Made by a program: the position numbers and the translations under genes. A DNA stretch of 64,000 nt from JALYUA01 sp038203955 (GTDB lineage: Bacteria > Acidobacteriota > Thermoanaerobaculia > UBA5066 > Gp7-AA6): contig JBBRDK010000004.1 in assembly GCA_038203955.1 (NCBI GenBank), forward strand, positions 10,115-74,114. The letters are read 5' to 3'. Below are positions 26,997-34,958 of this stretch, one piece after another. A model generated the notes under the pieces. It searched no databases, was not told where the DNA came from, and worked only from the letters and a program-made list of their open reading frames with translations. Positions within the stretch are counted from its first letter, which is position 1. Every line of letters begins with the position of its first letter.

Positions 26997-27014
26997 TCGT
27001 GAACTTTTTCACAA
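26997..27014 (-). promoter_or_regulatory. Probable Rex operator upstream of nuoA
   Basis: TCGTGAACTTTTTCACAA on the plus strand (reverse TTGTGAAAAAGTTCACGA) matches the Rex consensus TTGTGAANNNNTTCACAA at all but one fixed position. It ends 26 bases before the nuoA ATG and would cover the -10 region of a promoter whose -35 TTGACT lies at 27026-27031 (minus strand; the -10 at 17-base spacing, AAAAGT, is poor). With rex at the operon end this forms a plausible NADH feedback loop. Confidence 0.8.
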
Positions 27015-27049
27015 GCGCGGGAGTGAGTCAATTCAAAGACCGAGGGGCC

Positions 27050-27070
27050 GGGAATCGGGAATCGGGAATC
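27050..27070. repeat. Heptamer tandem repeat
   Basis: Three perfect copies of GGGAATC between the divergent nuo promoter and the glycosyltransferase gene. One of seven such loci. Confidence 0.75.
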
Positions 27071-27132
27071 GATGGCGCCTCCCGGCCGGAGCCCATCGCC
27101 TGATGCCTATCTGCGGACTAAGATCGCCCGCC

Positions 27133-27813
27133 GTGCCGTCGAAACTCTTTCGTCCCGTCGCCCTCGTGCCAGCTTTCCAGGCGGAGGAGACGGTCGCGGC
27201 GGTCGTGTCCGGGCTCCTCGCTCACGTTCCCGCGGTTCTCGTGGTGGACGACGGGTCCGCGGACCGGACGTCCGCCGAGGCGGCGCGCGCCGGCGCGCGA
27301 GTGCTTCGCCTCGAAACGAACGCGGGCAAGGGGAGCGCGATCCGCGCCGGCCTCGCCGACATCCTCGTCTCCGATGCGACGCACGTCGCGTTCGTCGACG
27401 CCGACGGGCAGCATGACCCCGCGGACCTTCCCGCGCTGCTTGCGGCGGCCCGCGAGGGAGACGATTTCGTGATCGGCTCCCGGATGGGCGATCCCGGCGC
27501 GATTCCGGCGGTCCGCTATCGCACCAATGAGATCGGAAGCCGGATCCTCTCCCGCATGACCGGCTTCGAGGTGGAAGACGGCCAGTCCGGATTTCGCGTG
27601 ATCTCGGCGGACGTCCTGCGGCCGATGCGGCTCTCGGCGCGGCGCTACATCATCGAGACCGAGATCCTCCTGAAGGCCGCGCCCCGCCTGGAGCGGCTGC
27701 GACAGGTCCCGGTGCGCGCGATCTACGGCAGCCCCTCGCACTACCGCTGGTTCCGCGACACGTGGATCATTTCGTGGGGGGCGGTTTACTACAAAGTGTT
27801 CGAGGCGGATTAG
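27133..27813 (+). CDS. Family 2 glycosyltransferase (DPM1/polyprenyl-phosphate type)
   Basis: About 226 residues, a GT-A fold enzyme moving a sugar from a nucleotide donor to a lipid or glycan. Motifs run ALVPAFQAEETV, VVDDGSADRT, the DxD-type FVDADGQHDPADL, and GQSGFRVISADVL with ETEILLKA. No membrane tail follows, unlike some DPM synthases. I chose GTG at 27133 because TAAGAT (27119-27124) lies 8 bases before it; an ATG at 27103 would add ten residues without a ribosome site. It is followed by a polysaccharide deacetylase, which suggests surface glycan work. Confidence 0.87.
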   Translation: MPSKLFRPVALVPAFQAEETVAAVVSGLLAHVPAVLVVDDGSADRTSAEAARAGARVLRLETNAGKGSAIRAGLADILVSDATHVAFVDADGQHDPADLPALLAAAREGDDFVIGSRMGDPGAIPAVRYRTNEIGSRILSRMTGFEVEDGQSGFRVISADVLRPMRLSARRYIIETEILLKAAPRLERLRQVPVRAIYGSPSHYRWFRDTWIISWGAVYYKVFEAD

Positions 27814-27853
27814 TCCTCGGTTCGCCGCGTCGTTCTGACGATCCGCATTTTCG

Positions 27854-27874
27854 ATTCCCGTTTCCCGTTTCCCG
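27854..27874. repeat. Heptamer tandem repeat
   Basis: ATTCCCG, TTTCCCG, TTTCCCG between the glycosyltransferase and deacetylase genes. It is close to the complement of the repeat at 27050-27070, so the two flank the glycosyltransferase gene as a loose inverted pair. Confidence 0.65.
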
Positions 27875-27900
27875 GCCCCCCCGGTTCCCCGCGGAACCTC

Positions 27901-27906
27901 TACAAT
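27901..27906 (+). promoter_or_regulatory. Probable -10 box TACAAT for the deacetylase gene
   Basis: TACAAT (five of six to consensus) ends 9 bases before the ATG at 27916 and there is no Shine-Dalgarno sequence. The transcript should start at or next to the start codon. No good -35 is seen 17 bases upstream. Confidence 0.5.
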
Positions 27907-27915
27907 TCCCCGGTC

Positions 27916-28785
27916 ATGCCCGCCCCCGTCACCCCTCTTCGCATTCCCGGCCGCGCCCCGCGCGTCCTGACCGTCGACGTCGAGGACTGGTTCCACGTGT
28001 GCGGAGAGGAGTACTTCTCGGATCCGCGCCGCTGGACAGGGTTTCCGTCCCGGATCGAGACGACGCTCCGGAAGATCTTCGATCTTCTGGAGGCCGGAGG
28101 CCACAGGGGCACGTTTTTCTTCCTCGGGTGGATCGCGGCCCGCTACCCGGACCTCGTCGCCGAAGCGGTCCGGCGGGGGCACGAGATCGGCGTCCACGGG
28201 CACCTGCACCGGCGGTCCGACGACGGGTCCCCCGCGGACTTCGCCGACGACCTCGCGCGCGCCCTCGAGGCCGTGGCGCGGGCGGGTGGGCGGGTCCCCG
28301 CCGCCCATCGCGCCGCCGAGTGGTCCATCCGCGCGCCGAGCGATCCGGCGTTCGCCGTCCTCGTGCGTCTGGCGATCGCCTGCGACGCGTCGATGACTTC
28401 CGTCCCTCCCCTCGGCCGCTCCGACAACCATCCGGGCCCGCAGAGGATCGCGACCCCGGGCGGCGCGATCGTGGAGGTGCCGCCACTCACCGGACGCGGA
28501 TTCGGCCGCACTCTTCCGATGGGCGGAGGCTGGCCCTTCCGGATGTTTTCCGCCGCCCGGATCTCGAGGGCCGAGGAAAGTTTCCGCTCGGCGGGCTGGC
28601 CGGCGGTGTTCACGTTCCACCCCTGGGAGTTCGATTCCGACCACCCGCCGATGGAGGGTCTCCCTCCACTTCTCAAGCTCGTTCATTTCTTCAACCTCGG
28701 CTCGACGCTCGAGCGTTTCGAGCGCTGGCTCGCGGGCGACCGCTGCGTCGCCCTCGAGGACGTGATCCCCCGGCTGGCCGCGTGA
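27916..28785 (+). CDS. Polysaccharide deacetylase (exopolysaccharide-locus type)
   Basis: 289 residues, carbohydrate esterase 4 fold (NodB). VLTVDVEDWFHVCGEEYF carries the catalytic Asp pair and the DVEDWF variant seen in exopolysaccharide/XrtA-associated deacetylases. FFFLGWIAARYPDLVAEAVRRGHEIGVHG, in short HEIGVHGHLHR, carries the metal His pair. The C-terminal FTFHPWEFDSDHPP is the DUF3473-like end of that subgroup. Predicted to remove N-acetyl groups from a surface polysaccharide. No PEP-CTERM or exosortase gene is in view. Its TGA overlaps the GTG of fabD. Confidence 0.87.
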   Translation: MPAPVTPLRIPGRAPRVLTVDVEDWFHVCGEEYFSDPRRWTGFPSRIETTLRKIFDLLEAGGHRGTFFFLGWIAARYPDLVAEAVRRGHEIGVHGHLHRRSDDGSPADFADDLARALEAVARAGGRVPAAHRAAEWSIRAPSDPAFAVLVRLAIACDASMTSVPPLGRSDNHPGPQRIATPGGAIVEVPPLTGRGFGRTLPMGGGWPFRMFSAARISRAEESFRSAGWPAVFTFHPWEFDSDHPPMEGLPPLLKLVHFFNLGSTLERFERWLAGDRCVALEDVIPRLAA

Positions 28786-29735
28786 CCCCGCGACCCGGGT
28801 TTCTCTTTCCCGGCCAGCTCTCCGAGGCGGTCGGCATGGGCCGCGACTTCTTCGAGTCGGACCCCGAAGGGCGCCGCCTGCTCGCCTGGACCTCGGACCG
28901 GTGCGGCCGGGACCTCGAACAGCTGATCCTCGCGGGTCCGCTGGAGGATCTGCGTGAGAATCTCGCCGCGCAGGCGTCCGTGTACCTCGTCTCGACGCTC
29001 GCGTCGCGCGCCCTCGCCCGGGAGGGAATCGACGCCCCGGCCACCGCGGGATACAGCCTGGGGAACTACGCCGCGCTCGTGGCCGCCGGCGCGATCTCCT
29101 ACGAGGACGGGCTCGCCGTGCTCGTCGCCGTCTGGCGCGAAACGGAGCGCCTCGGCATCCGGGGATCCATGGCCGCCGTGATCGGCTGCCGCCGAGAAGC
29201 GGCGGAAGGGGTCTGCGAGGAGCTTCGAAACACCGGACATCACGTCTGGATCGGAAACGTGAACGCCGCGACCCAGTTCGTCCTCACGGGAAGATCCGAG
29301 TCCGTCCAGGCCGCCCTCGACGCTCTCGCGCCGCGTTCTCTTTCGGTCCTCCCGCTTTCGATGAGCTGGCCGATTCACAGCGAGCTCATGCGGCCGGTCG
29401 CCGAGGCGGTCGCTCCCGTGGTCGCGGGATGCCGGTCCATCCGCGATCCTGTCGTCCCGTTTTACGGGCCGGACGGGCGAGCGCTCTCGGCCGCCGAGGA
29501 GGTCCGCAAGCTTCTCGGGACGGAGTTCATCTACCCGACCCTCTGGAACGCGACCTTCGAGGCCATGGTCGCCGCCGGGTTCCGGACGTTCGTGGAGGTC
29601 GGACCGGGCGAGATGCTCTCGCGGATGAGCCGGTGGATCGACCGGAGCGTCACCTGCCTGCCGGCGGGAACCCGCGACGCCATCGACCGGGCCGCCGGTA
29701 TATTGCGGCCGGACAGAACCGGGGAGAACGCGTGA
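28782..29735 (+). CDS. fabD: ACP S-malonyltransferase-like acyltransferase
   Basis: About 317 residues. It transfers malonyl groups from CoA to acyl carrier protein. FLFPGQLSEAVGMGRDFF replaces the usual FPGQGSQ start; the nucleophile elbow is GYSLGNYAAL instead of GHSLG; the catalytic His is in SWPIHSELMRP. These changes suggest a specialised acyltransferase and not the housekeeping FabD. GTG at 28782 overlaps the deacetylase stop, and its own TGA overlaps the fabG GTG. Confidence 0.85.
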   Translation: MTPRPGFLFPGQLSEAVGMGRDFFESDPEGRRLLAWTSDRCGRDLEQLILAGPLEDLRENLAAQASVYLVSTLASRALAREGIDAPATAGYSLGNYAALVAAGAISYEDGLAVLVAVWRETERLGIRGSMAAVIGCRREAAEGVCEELRNTGHHVWIGNVNAATQFVLTGRSESVQAALDALAPRSLSVLPLSMSWPIHSELMRPVAEAVAPVVAGCRSIRDPVVPFYGPDGRALSAAEEVRKLLGTEFIYPTLWNATFEAMVAAGFRTFVEVGPGEMLSRMSRWIDRSVTCLPAGTRDAIDRAAGILRPDRTGENA

Positions 29736-30469
29736 CAGAACGGCGGACGGCGATCGTGACGGGAGGCTCGCGGGGCATCGGCCGCGCGATTGCGATGGAC
29801 CTCGCTGCGGCGGGACATCGCGTCGTGGTCACGTGCCGAGCGGACATGGACCGCGCGGAAGAGGCCGCGGGCGCCATCCGGAGCTCGGGAGGAGAGGCCG
29901 TGGCGGTCTGCGCGGACGTCCGCAGCGCGGAACAGGTGAAAGCGCTCGGCGAGCGCGTGGCGCGCGACTTCGGCGGCGCGGACATTCTCGTGAACAACGC
30001 CGGAATCATCAAGGACGCGCTCTTTCCGTTTCTGCGCGAGGAGGACTGGGACGCGGTCATCGACATCGACCTGAAGGGCGCGTTCCGGATGACCAAGGCC
30101 GTGGTGCGGGGCATGCTCCACAAGAAGTGGGGGCGCGTCGTCAACATCGTGTCCGTGAGCGGGATCTCCGGCCACGTCGGGCAGACGAACTACTCCGCCG
30201 CCAAGGGGGGCCTGATCGCGTTTACCAAGGCCCTCGCGCTCGAAATGGCGACCCACGGGATCACCGTCAACGCCGTCGCGCCGGGCCTGATCGACACCGA
30301 GATCATCGCCCATCTGAAGCCGGAGGCGCGGCAGGAGTTCGTTCGGCGCATTCCGATGGGCCGCTTCGGCGCTGCGGAAGACATCGCCGCCCTCGTTTCG
30401 TTCCTCGTCTCCGAACGCGCCGGCTACATCACGGCGCAGGTCTGGCGGGTGGACGGGGGAATGGCGTGA
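29732..30469 (+). CDS. fabG: 3-oxoacyl-ACP reductase FabG-like
   Basis: About 245 residues, short-chain dehydrogenase reducing 3-ketoacyl-ACP with NAD(P)H. Cofactor loop TGGSRGIGRAIA, NNAGI, catalytic Ser in VSVSGISGHVGQTNYSAAKGG (short core: YSAAK, with Tyr and Lys), and a normal C-terminus ending WRVDGGMA. GTG start is coupled to the fabD stop. Together with FabD, ACP and the FabZ-like protein it makes an elongation set lacking ketosynthase. Confidence 0.9.
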   Translation: MTERRTAIVTGGSRGIGRAIAMDLAAAGHRVVVTCRADMDRAEEAAGAIRSSGGEAVAVCADVRSAEQVKALGERVARDFGGADILVNNAGIIKDALFPFLREEDWDAVIDIDLKGAFRMTKAVVRGMLHKKWGRVVNIVSVSGISGHVGQTNYSAAKGGLIAFTKALALEMATHGITVNAVAPGLIDTEIIAHLKPEARQEFVRRIPMGRFGAAEDIAALVSFLVSERAGYITAQVWRVDGGMA

Positions 30470-30477
30470 GATCACCC

Positions 30478-30483
30478 TATAAT
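30478..30483 (+). promoter_or_regulatory. Perfect -10 hexamer TATAAT before the ACP gene
   Basis: TATAAT lies 18 bases before the ACP ATG, with AAGGAG (30491-30496) between as ribosome site. There is no clear -35. An internal promoter would let ACP be made in excess over the upstream enzymes. Confidence 0.4.
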
Positions 30484-30501
30484 CCGAAGCAAGGAGCCTG
30501 A

Positions 30502-30762
30502 ATGACCAAGGAAGACCTCAGGCCGCGCGTCAAGGACCTGATCGTGCGGCGCCTGAAGCTCGAAATCGACCCTCAGACGATCGAAAACGAAGCCCCCCTG
30601 TTCGGCGAAGGACTGGGGCTCGATTCGATCGACGCCTTAGAGCTCGTGCTCGGCCTCGAGCAGGAGTTCGGGATCAAGGTCGAGGACGAGGAGGTCGGCG
30701 TGAAGGCGTTCGCCTCCGTGGACGCCCTCTGCGACTTCATCGAAAAGAAAAAGCAGGCTTGA
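30502..30762 (+). CDS. Acyl carrier protein
   Basis: 86 residues, acidic four-helix carrier. The phosphopantetheine Ser is in GLDSIDALELVLGLE. ATG follows AAGGAG at good spacing. Its stop codon overlaps the TTG of the next gene. It resembles specialised ACPs of polyene or lipid clusters as much as AcpP; I do not assign acpP because the setting is not the usual fabF-rpmF-acpP locus. Confidence 0.92.
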   Translation: MTKEDLRPRVKDLIVRRLKLEIDPQTIENEAPLFGEGLGLDSIDALELVLGLEQEFGIKVEDEEVGVKAFASVDALCDFIEKKKQA

Positions 30763-31160
30763 ACGCCCCGACCCTCCCGCACGGGTATCCCTTCCGTTTC
30801 GTCGACGCGATCGTCCGGGATCGCAACGCCGACTTTTCGGAAGGAACAGTCTCGCTCCGCGTCTCCGCCAACGGGCGGGCGGCGATGGGGGAGTGCTGGG
30901 GCTCGACTCTCCTGCTGGCCGAGGCGATCGCCCAATCCGCCCTGCTGCTCGAGGGCGGGGACGCGGAGCTCGGAACGAAGGGATTTCTCGCCGGGCTCGA
31001 CTCCCTCGAGCTTCTGCGGAGGCCGCGCGCCGGAGAGACGCTCTCGGTCGAGGTCCGCCTGGCGGGTCGTTTCGGAGCGATGGCGAAGTTCGAGGGGCAC
31101 GTGAAGTCCGGAGAGGAAACGCTCGCGCGGGGTTCCATCCTCGTGCGCAAGGGCGACTAG
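30759..31160 (+). CDS. FabZ-like hotdog protein lacking the catalytic histidine
   Basis: 133 residues. LPHGYPFRFVDAIV and EAIAQSALLLEGGD match 3-hydroxyacyl-ACP dehydratases of the FabZ group, and the length is normal. The usual HFPGxPxxPG segment, which carries the active His, reads here NGRAAMGECWGSTLLLAEA, with no His. The Glu of EAIAQ is kept. It may therefore bind acyl-ACP without dehydrating it, or use other chemistry. TTG start overlaps the ACP stop. Its stop codon TAG is the CTAG end of the adjacent MITE-like element, so the original C-terminus may have been longer. Confidence 0.8.
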   Translation: MNAPTLPHGYPFRFVDAIVRDRNADFSEGTVSLRVSANGRAAMGECWGSTLLLAEAIAQSALLLEGGDAELGTKGFLAGLDSLELLRRPRAGETLSVEVRLAGRFGAMAKFEGHVKSGEETLARGSILVRKGD

Positions 31161-31566
31161 CAGGGTGCTGAAAAAGGGTGTGAGGCGGGTAACCGCCGGC
31201 TTGCGCCGGCGTTCTCTAGCGCCGGGGGCCTGCGTGAACGCGGGCGCCGCGCCCGCGTTGCCTGACGCCGGGGGACTGCCTTCGTGGGCGGCTCGGGGGG
31301 CGAGTGGCGAGCGCCGCGGCGCCGGCTGCCAGGCGACGCGACGCAGGCGATGCCCGAGCATCCCGCGCCTCCGAGGCGCGTTCAGGGTGGCCGAGCGGCT
31401 AGCCGGCCGCAGACGGCCCCGCGCCGCCGCAACCTTCCGGTGGACGGCCTTTTGCTCCAGCTACTTAGAAACACCGGACCCCCTCTTCCGCCGCGACAGA
31501 CTTCGAGGCAATCAAGTGCAAAAGGCCGGACACGACGTCCGCATCCCTTTTTCAGGAGCCTGCTAG
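31157..31566. mobile_element. MITE-like element, 410 bp, with 22-bp terminal inverted repeats
   Basis: The left end begins CTAGCAGGGTGCTGAAAAAG and the right end, read inward on the minus strand, CTAGCAGGCTCCTGAAAAAG; 20 of 22 positions match. Outer CTAG on each side may be a palindromic target duplication or part of the repeat. The inside is GC-rich with small hairpins (CGCCGGC TTGC GCCGGCG near 31191) and no transposase. A 133-codon open frame runs nearly end to end but is Arg/Ala low-complexity. The left end gives the FabZ-like stop codon; the right end gives AGGAG and the GTG of the next gene. Confidence 0.78.
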
Positions 31567-31850
31567 TGCCCTCCGCCGACGAGACCGCCGCGGCGTTCCA
31601 GTGCACGAACGTCCCTCCACACCGGTTCGTCCTGACCGGCCGCACGCGCAACGCGAACGGGATTCTGATCACCCTCCAGAGGCTCGACATTCCGTATCCG
31701 CCGCGCGAGATCTTCGTCACCAATCGCGAGATGAAAATGGGCTACGACGACGTCGTCAAAGCGTGTTTCGTCTGCGTGGACCGCGGCCAGAAGGAGAAGG
31801 CGGTGGCGATCCCCAAGTCTGAAATCGAAGCCGGCCTCCCTCCCCTGTGA
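31566..31850 (+). CDS. Small conserved-looking protein of unknown function
   Basis: About 94 residues, soluble, mixed charge. Distinctive segments are PHRFVLTGRTRNANGILITLQ and KMGYDDVVKACFVCVDRGQKEKA; one CFVC pair could bind a metal. I do not recognise the family. GTG at 31566 stands on the edge of the MITE-like element, and its AGGAG ribosome site (31554-31558) lies inside the element's terminal repeat. Confidence 0.6.
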   Translation: MPSADETAAAFQCTNVPPHRFVLTGRTRNANGILITLQRLDIPYPPREIFVTNREMKMGYDDVVKACFVCVDRGQKEKAVAIPKSEIEAGLPPL

Positions 31851-31908
31851 TCGCCGCGCGGAATCGGGCGGCACGGTGGTTGCGGCCCCGGGCGCAGGTA
31901 ACCGTCTG

Positions 31909-32247
31909 ATGGCCACTCCTCCGCCGGCCGATCTCGATTCCGGCCCCTACCTCGACCGGTTGATCGAGCTCAAGGTGTTCGGCCGGAAGCCCGTCACCGA
32001 TCCGCCCGGGTACTCGACGGACGACGCGGCGGCGGAAAGAGTCATCGCGCAGCTGAATCGGCCGCCTCTGCGATGGATGGCGATCCGGGAGGAGAACACA
32101 TGGACGTTCTCCTGGCGTCAGCCGTCCGATTCTCCGGATCTCGACACGACCGCGACCCGGTACGTCCGGTTGATCTCGGCGTCGGCGCCGACACGCCCGC
32201 TCGCGATCTGCCGGGCCGCCCTGAAGCTCATCGCCTCCCGCCCCTAG
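31909..32247 (+). CDS. Phage ABA-sandwich (DUF2591-like) domain protein
   Basis: About 112 residues. The pattern YLDRLIELKVFG, then PPGYSTDDAAAERVI, a WTFSW strand and APTRPLAICRAALKLIA matches the small alpha/beta domain first described in phage proteins and common as isolated genes in many bacteria. The role is unknown. ATG at 31909 is preferred over a GTG at 31876 because the extra residues are not domain-like. Convergent with the histidine kinase. Confidence 0.7.
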   Translation: MATPPPADLDSGPYLDRLIELKVFGRKPVTDPPGYSTDDAAAERVIAQLNRPPLRWMAIREENTWTFSWRQPSDSPDLDTTATRYVRLISASAPTRPLAICRAALKLIASRP

Positions 32248-32261
32248 CGGTGCCGGCGCGA

Positions 32262-34775
32262 TCAGCGCGAACCGCGTTCCGCCGTATCGAGCGCCTCTCC
32301 CACGCAACGGATCAGCTCCTCCGCCGAGTAGGGCTTGCGCATGGTCATGCGGACGCCGGCCTCGACGTAGCTGGCGCGCAGCTCCGCGCCGAGGATCCCG
32401 CTGACGAGGATCGCGGAAACGTCCGGATCGATCTCCTTCATGCGGAGAAAAGCCTCCCAGCCTCCGAGCCGTGGAAGGCCGATGTCGGTGACGACCACGT
32501 CGATCTCGCCGTGTCGCGCCTCGAACGTCTCGACGGCAGCGAGGCCGTCTCCCGCCGTCAGAACGCGGTAGCCCTCTTCCTCGAGAAGCTGACGGACCGA
32601 CTGGAGCAGCAGAGGCTCGTCCTCGACGAAGAGCACGGTCCGCCCGCGGGCGTCGGCGACAGTCCGTTCGGGTTCCCTCTTCCGGGGCGCCCCGTCCGGC
32701 TCGACGGCCATCGCCGGAAACGCGAGGCGGAAGCAGGTGCCGCGGCCCACCTGGCTCGAGAGGTCGATCAGGCCGCCGTGGCTTTCCACGATCCCGTACA
32801 CCATCGCGAGGCCGAGACCGGTGCCCGCTCCCTCGCCCTTGGTGGTGAAGAAAGGCTCGAAGACGCGCCGCCGGGTGGGCTCGTCCATTCCTGTCCCCGT
32901 GTCCGCGACACCCACGCAGGAATACCAGTCGTGCTCCGCCGAAGGGGAGCGTTTTCGAATGACCGCGCCGGCGGCGCGCTCCGTTCGGATCGAGAGCCGC
33001 CCCCCGTCCGGCATGGAATCCCGGGCGTTCAGGCAGAGATTCAGCAGGGCCTGGAGGATCTGGTTGGCGTTTCCCTCCAGGGGCGGCAGATCCGCCCCGA
33101 GCTCCACGTCGACCTCGATCGCCTTCGGGAAAGTCTCCCGGACGAGATCCGTCACCTCTTCCACGATCTCGTTCAGCTGAACGCGTGCCGACGGCAGGTC
33201 GCCCCGCCGCGCGACGGTCAGGAGCTGCCGAACGACGCCGGCGCCCCGTTCGACTGTCTTTTGAATCGTCTCGACGTGCGCGGCGACCGCCGGCAGGGCG
33301 CGCGCCTCTTTCCGGATCAGCGAGGCGTAGGCGCCGACGATGTTCAGGATGTTGTTGAAATCGTGGGCGACTCCTCCCGTCAGCGTGCCGAGCGATTCCT
33401 GCTTCTGCGACTCGCGCAGCTGTTCCTCCAGCCGCTTGCGGTGGCTGATCTCTCGAAGGACGGCCAGTCCGCCGACGATCTCGCCTTCTTCGTTTCGGAG
33501 GGGCGCGTACTGCGCGTCGAAGGATCCGCGGAGCCCGAGCGCGTCGAAGGTCCGGTCGGCGGCGGAACAGCTCTCTCCCTGAAGCGTCGCGAGGAAGAGC
33601 CGTAGCTCCTCCGAGGAGTCGAGAGACGGGAAGATCTCCATCGCCCGGCGGCCGAGGACCTCCGACGCGGGCCGCCCGCTCGCCCTTTCCATCGCGGGGT
33701 TCCAGAGCGTGTACCGCAGATCGAGGTCGAAGGCGAGGATGGCGTCCGCGCTGCTTCGGATCAGGCCGTCCGTCAGGGCGTGCTCTCTCCGCAGCGCGTC
33801 GTCCGCGCTTTTCTGCGTCGTGACGTCGTGGAAGACGCAGACCGCCCCCTGGATCCCGCCGCCCGGATCCCGCAGGGGTCGTGCGTTGACGCAGAGCGTC
33901 CGGGGCTCCGGCCAGCCCTCTCGGTGGAGAACGACTTCGTCGTCGTCCACGTCCTCACCCTGGAGGGCGCGGGCGAGAGCGCTCTCTTCGAAGGAGAACA
34001 GGCTGCCATCCGACCGCTGGAGGCCGAAGCGGTTCGAATCCGTGCTCGCTGGCGGCGGCCCCAGGATGCGAGTGGCGGCGGCATTGAAGAACAGAAAATT
34101 CCGATGACGGTCGATGACGACGACGCCTTCGGCCATGTTGTCGAGAATGGAAGAGAGGACGCTTCGCTCCTCTCGGAGCGTCGCTTCAGACTCGAGGAGG
34201 CGATCGGTCTTGGCCTGAAGGTCCGCCGCCACGCGACGGCGCTTGGTCACGTCGCGGGAGACGACGATCAGGAACAGCGGCTCTCCGTGTTCGTCGTGAA
34301 TCGTGCTGGTCGTCATTTCGACCGGCACCTCCGAGCCGTCCTTGCGGACGCAGAGAACCTCCGCGGAGGAGTGCCCCGATTCGAGCGTCCGGGCGACCAG
34401 CTCCGCCGTGGCGAGCGCGGAATCCGGACGTTGGAGGAAACCGACCTCCCGCCACGACGCCTCGTGGGCGCTGTATCCGAACATTTCGCCCGCCCGGCCC
34501 AGCCAGCGGACGATCCGTCCCTCGAGGTCGGTCAGGATCACCGCGTCGGGCATCCTGTCCAGGATCTCGATCGAGAACGGGAGGTCCGAGTCGGAGCGGC
34601 GGCGCCCGTTCGAGCGGCGCTCCGGAGCGCGGGGATGTTTGCGTGCGATCGACGTCTCGGGAAGCGGGTCGTTCACGGAAGCGAGAGGACGCTGCGGCGC
34701 GCGCTCTGATTCGCCTTCGGTCTGAGCGTCCCGCCCGGATCGCCGCGGCGTGCGCGCTTCTTCCGGCACGTTCAT
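32262..34775 (-). CDS. Hybrid sensor histidine kinase with three PAS domains and receiver
   Basis: 837 residues, no membrane helix, so a cytoplasmic sensor. Order: disordered charged N-terminus (1-65), PAS domains (about 70-180, 205-310, 330-440), dimerisation domain with phospho-His in GGVAHDFNNILNIVG (about 465), ATPase with GTGLGLAMVYGIVESHGG, and a C-terminal receiver (VLFVEDEPLLLQS, phospho-Asp in VVVTDIGLPRLGG, Lys in MRKPYS). The HDFNN box is typical of hybrid kinases of the HPK4 type. No partner regulator lies next to it. Signal unknown. Confidence 0.92.
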   Translation of the reverse strand: MNVPEEARTPRRSGRDAQTEGESERAPQRPLASVNDPLPETSIARKHPRAPERRSNGRRRSDSDLPFSIEILDRMPDAVILTDLEGRIVRWLGRAGEMFGYSAHEASWREVGFLQRPDSALATAELVARTLESGHSSAEVLCVRKDGSEVPVEMTTSTIHDEHGEPLFLIVVSRDVTKRRRVAADLQAKTDRLLESEATLREERSVLSSILDNMAEGVVVIDRHRNFLFFNAAATRILGPPPASTDSNRFGLQRSDGSLFSFEESALARALQGEDVDDDEVVLHREGWPEPRTLCVNARPLRDPGGGIQGAVCVFHDVTTQKSADDALRREHALTDGLIRSSADAILAFDLDLRYTLWNPAMERASGRPASEVLGRRAMEIFPSLDSSEELRLFLATLQGESCSAADRTFDALGLRGSFDAQYAPLRNEEGEIVGGLAVLREISHRKRLEEQLRESQKQESLGTLTGGVAHDFNNILNIVGAYASLIRKEARALPAVAAHVETIQKTVERGAGVVRQLLTVARRGDLPSARVQLNEIVEEVTDLVRETFPKAIEVDVELGADLPPLEGNANQILQALLNLCLNARDSMPDGGRLSIRTERAAGAVIRKRSPSAEHDWYSCVGVADTGTGMDEPTRRRVFEPFFTTKGEGAGTGLGLAMVYGIVESHGGLIDLSSQVGRGTCFRLAFPAMAVEPDGAPRKREPERTVADARGRTVLFVEDEPLLLQSVRQLLEEEGYRVLTAGDGLAAVETFEARHGEIDVVVTDIGLPRLGGWEAFLRMKEIDPDVSAILVSGILGAELRASYVEAGVRMTMRKPYSAEELIRCVGEALDTAERGSR

Positions 34776-34958
34776 CGGCTGCTCCGGGGTTCGAGTGGGC
34801 GGGACCGGCGTGAGAGAAGTGCGCGCGGGAAAGGCGCGGGTCCGGCCGCCAGAAAAGGACCCCGCGACAAACGCCGGAGACGGGCGCCGATTCGCACGAG
34901 AGATGACGGCACGCTAACGCCGTCGAAACGCGCGGTCGGTACGCTGTCGTACCCGCTC

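Noticed and set aside
31165..31566. A 133-codon open frame running nearly from end to end of the MITE-like element
   Set aside because: Composition is Arg/Ala low-complexity without domain features, and its last codons are the terminal repeat. Probably fortuitous.
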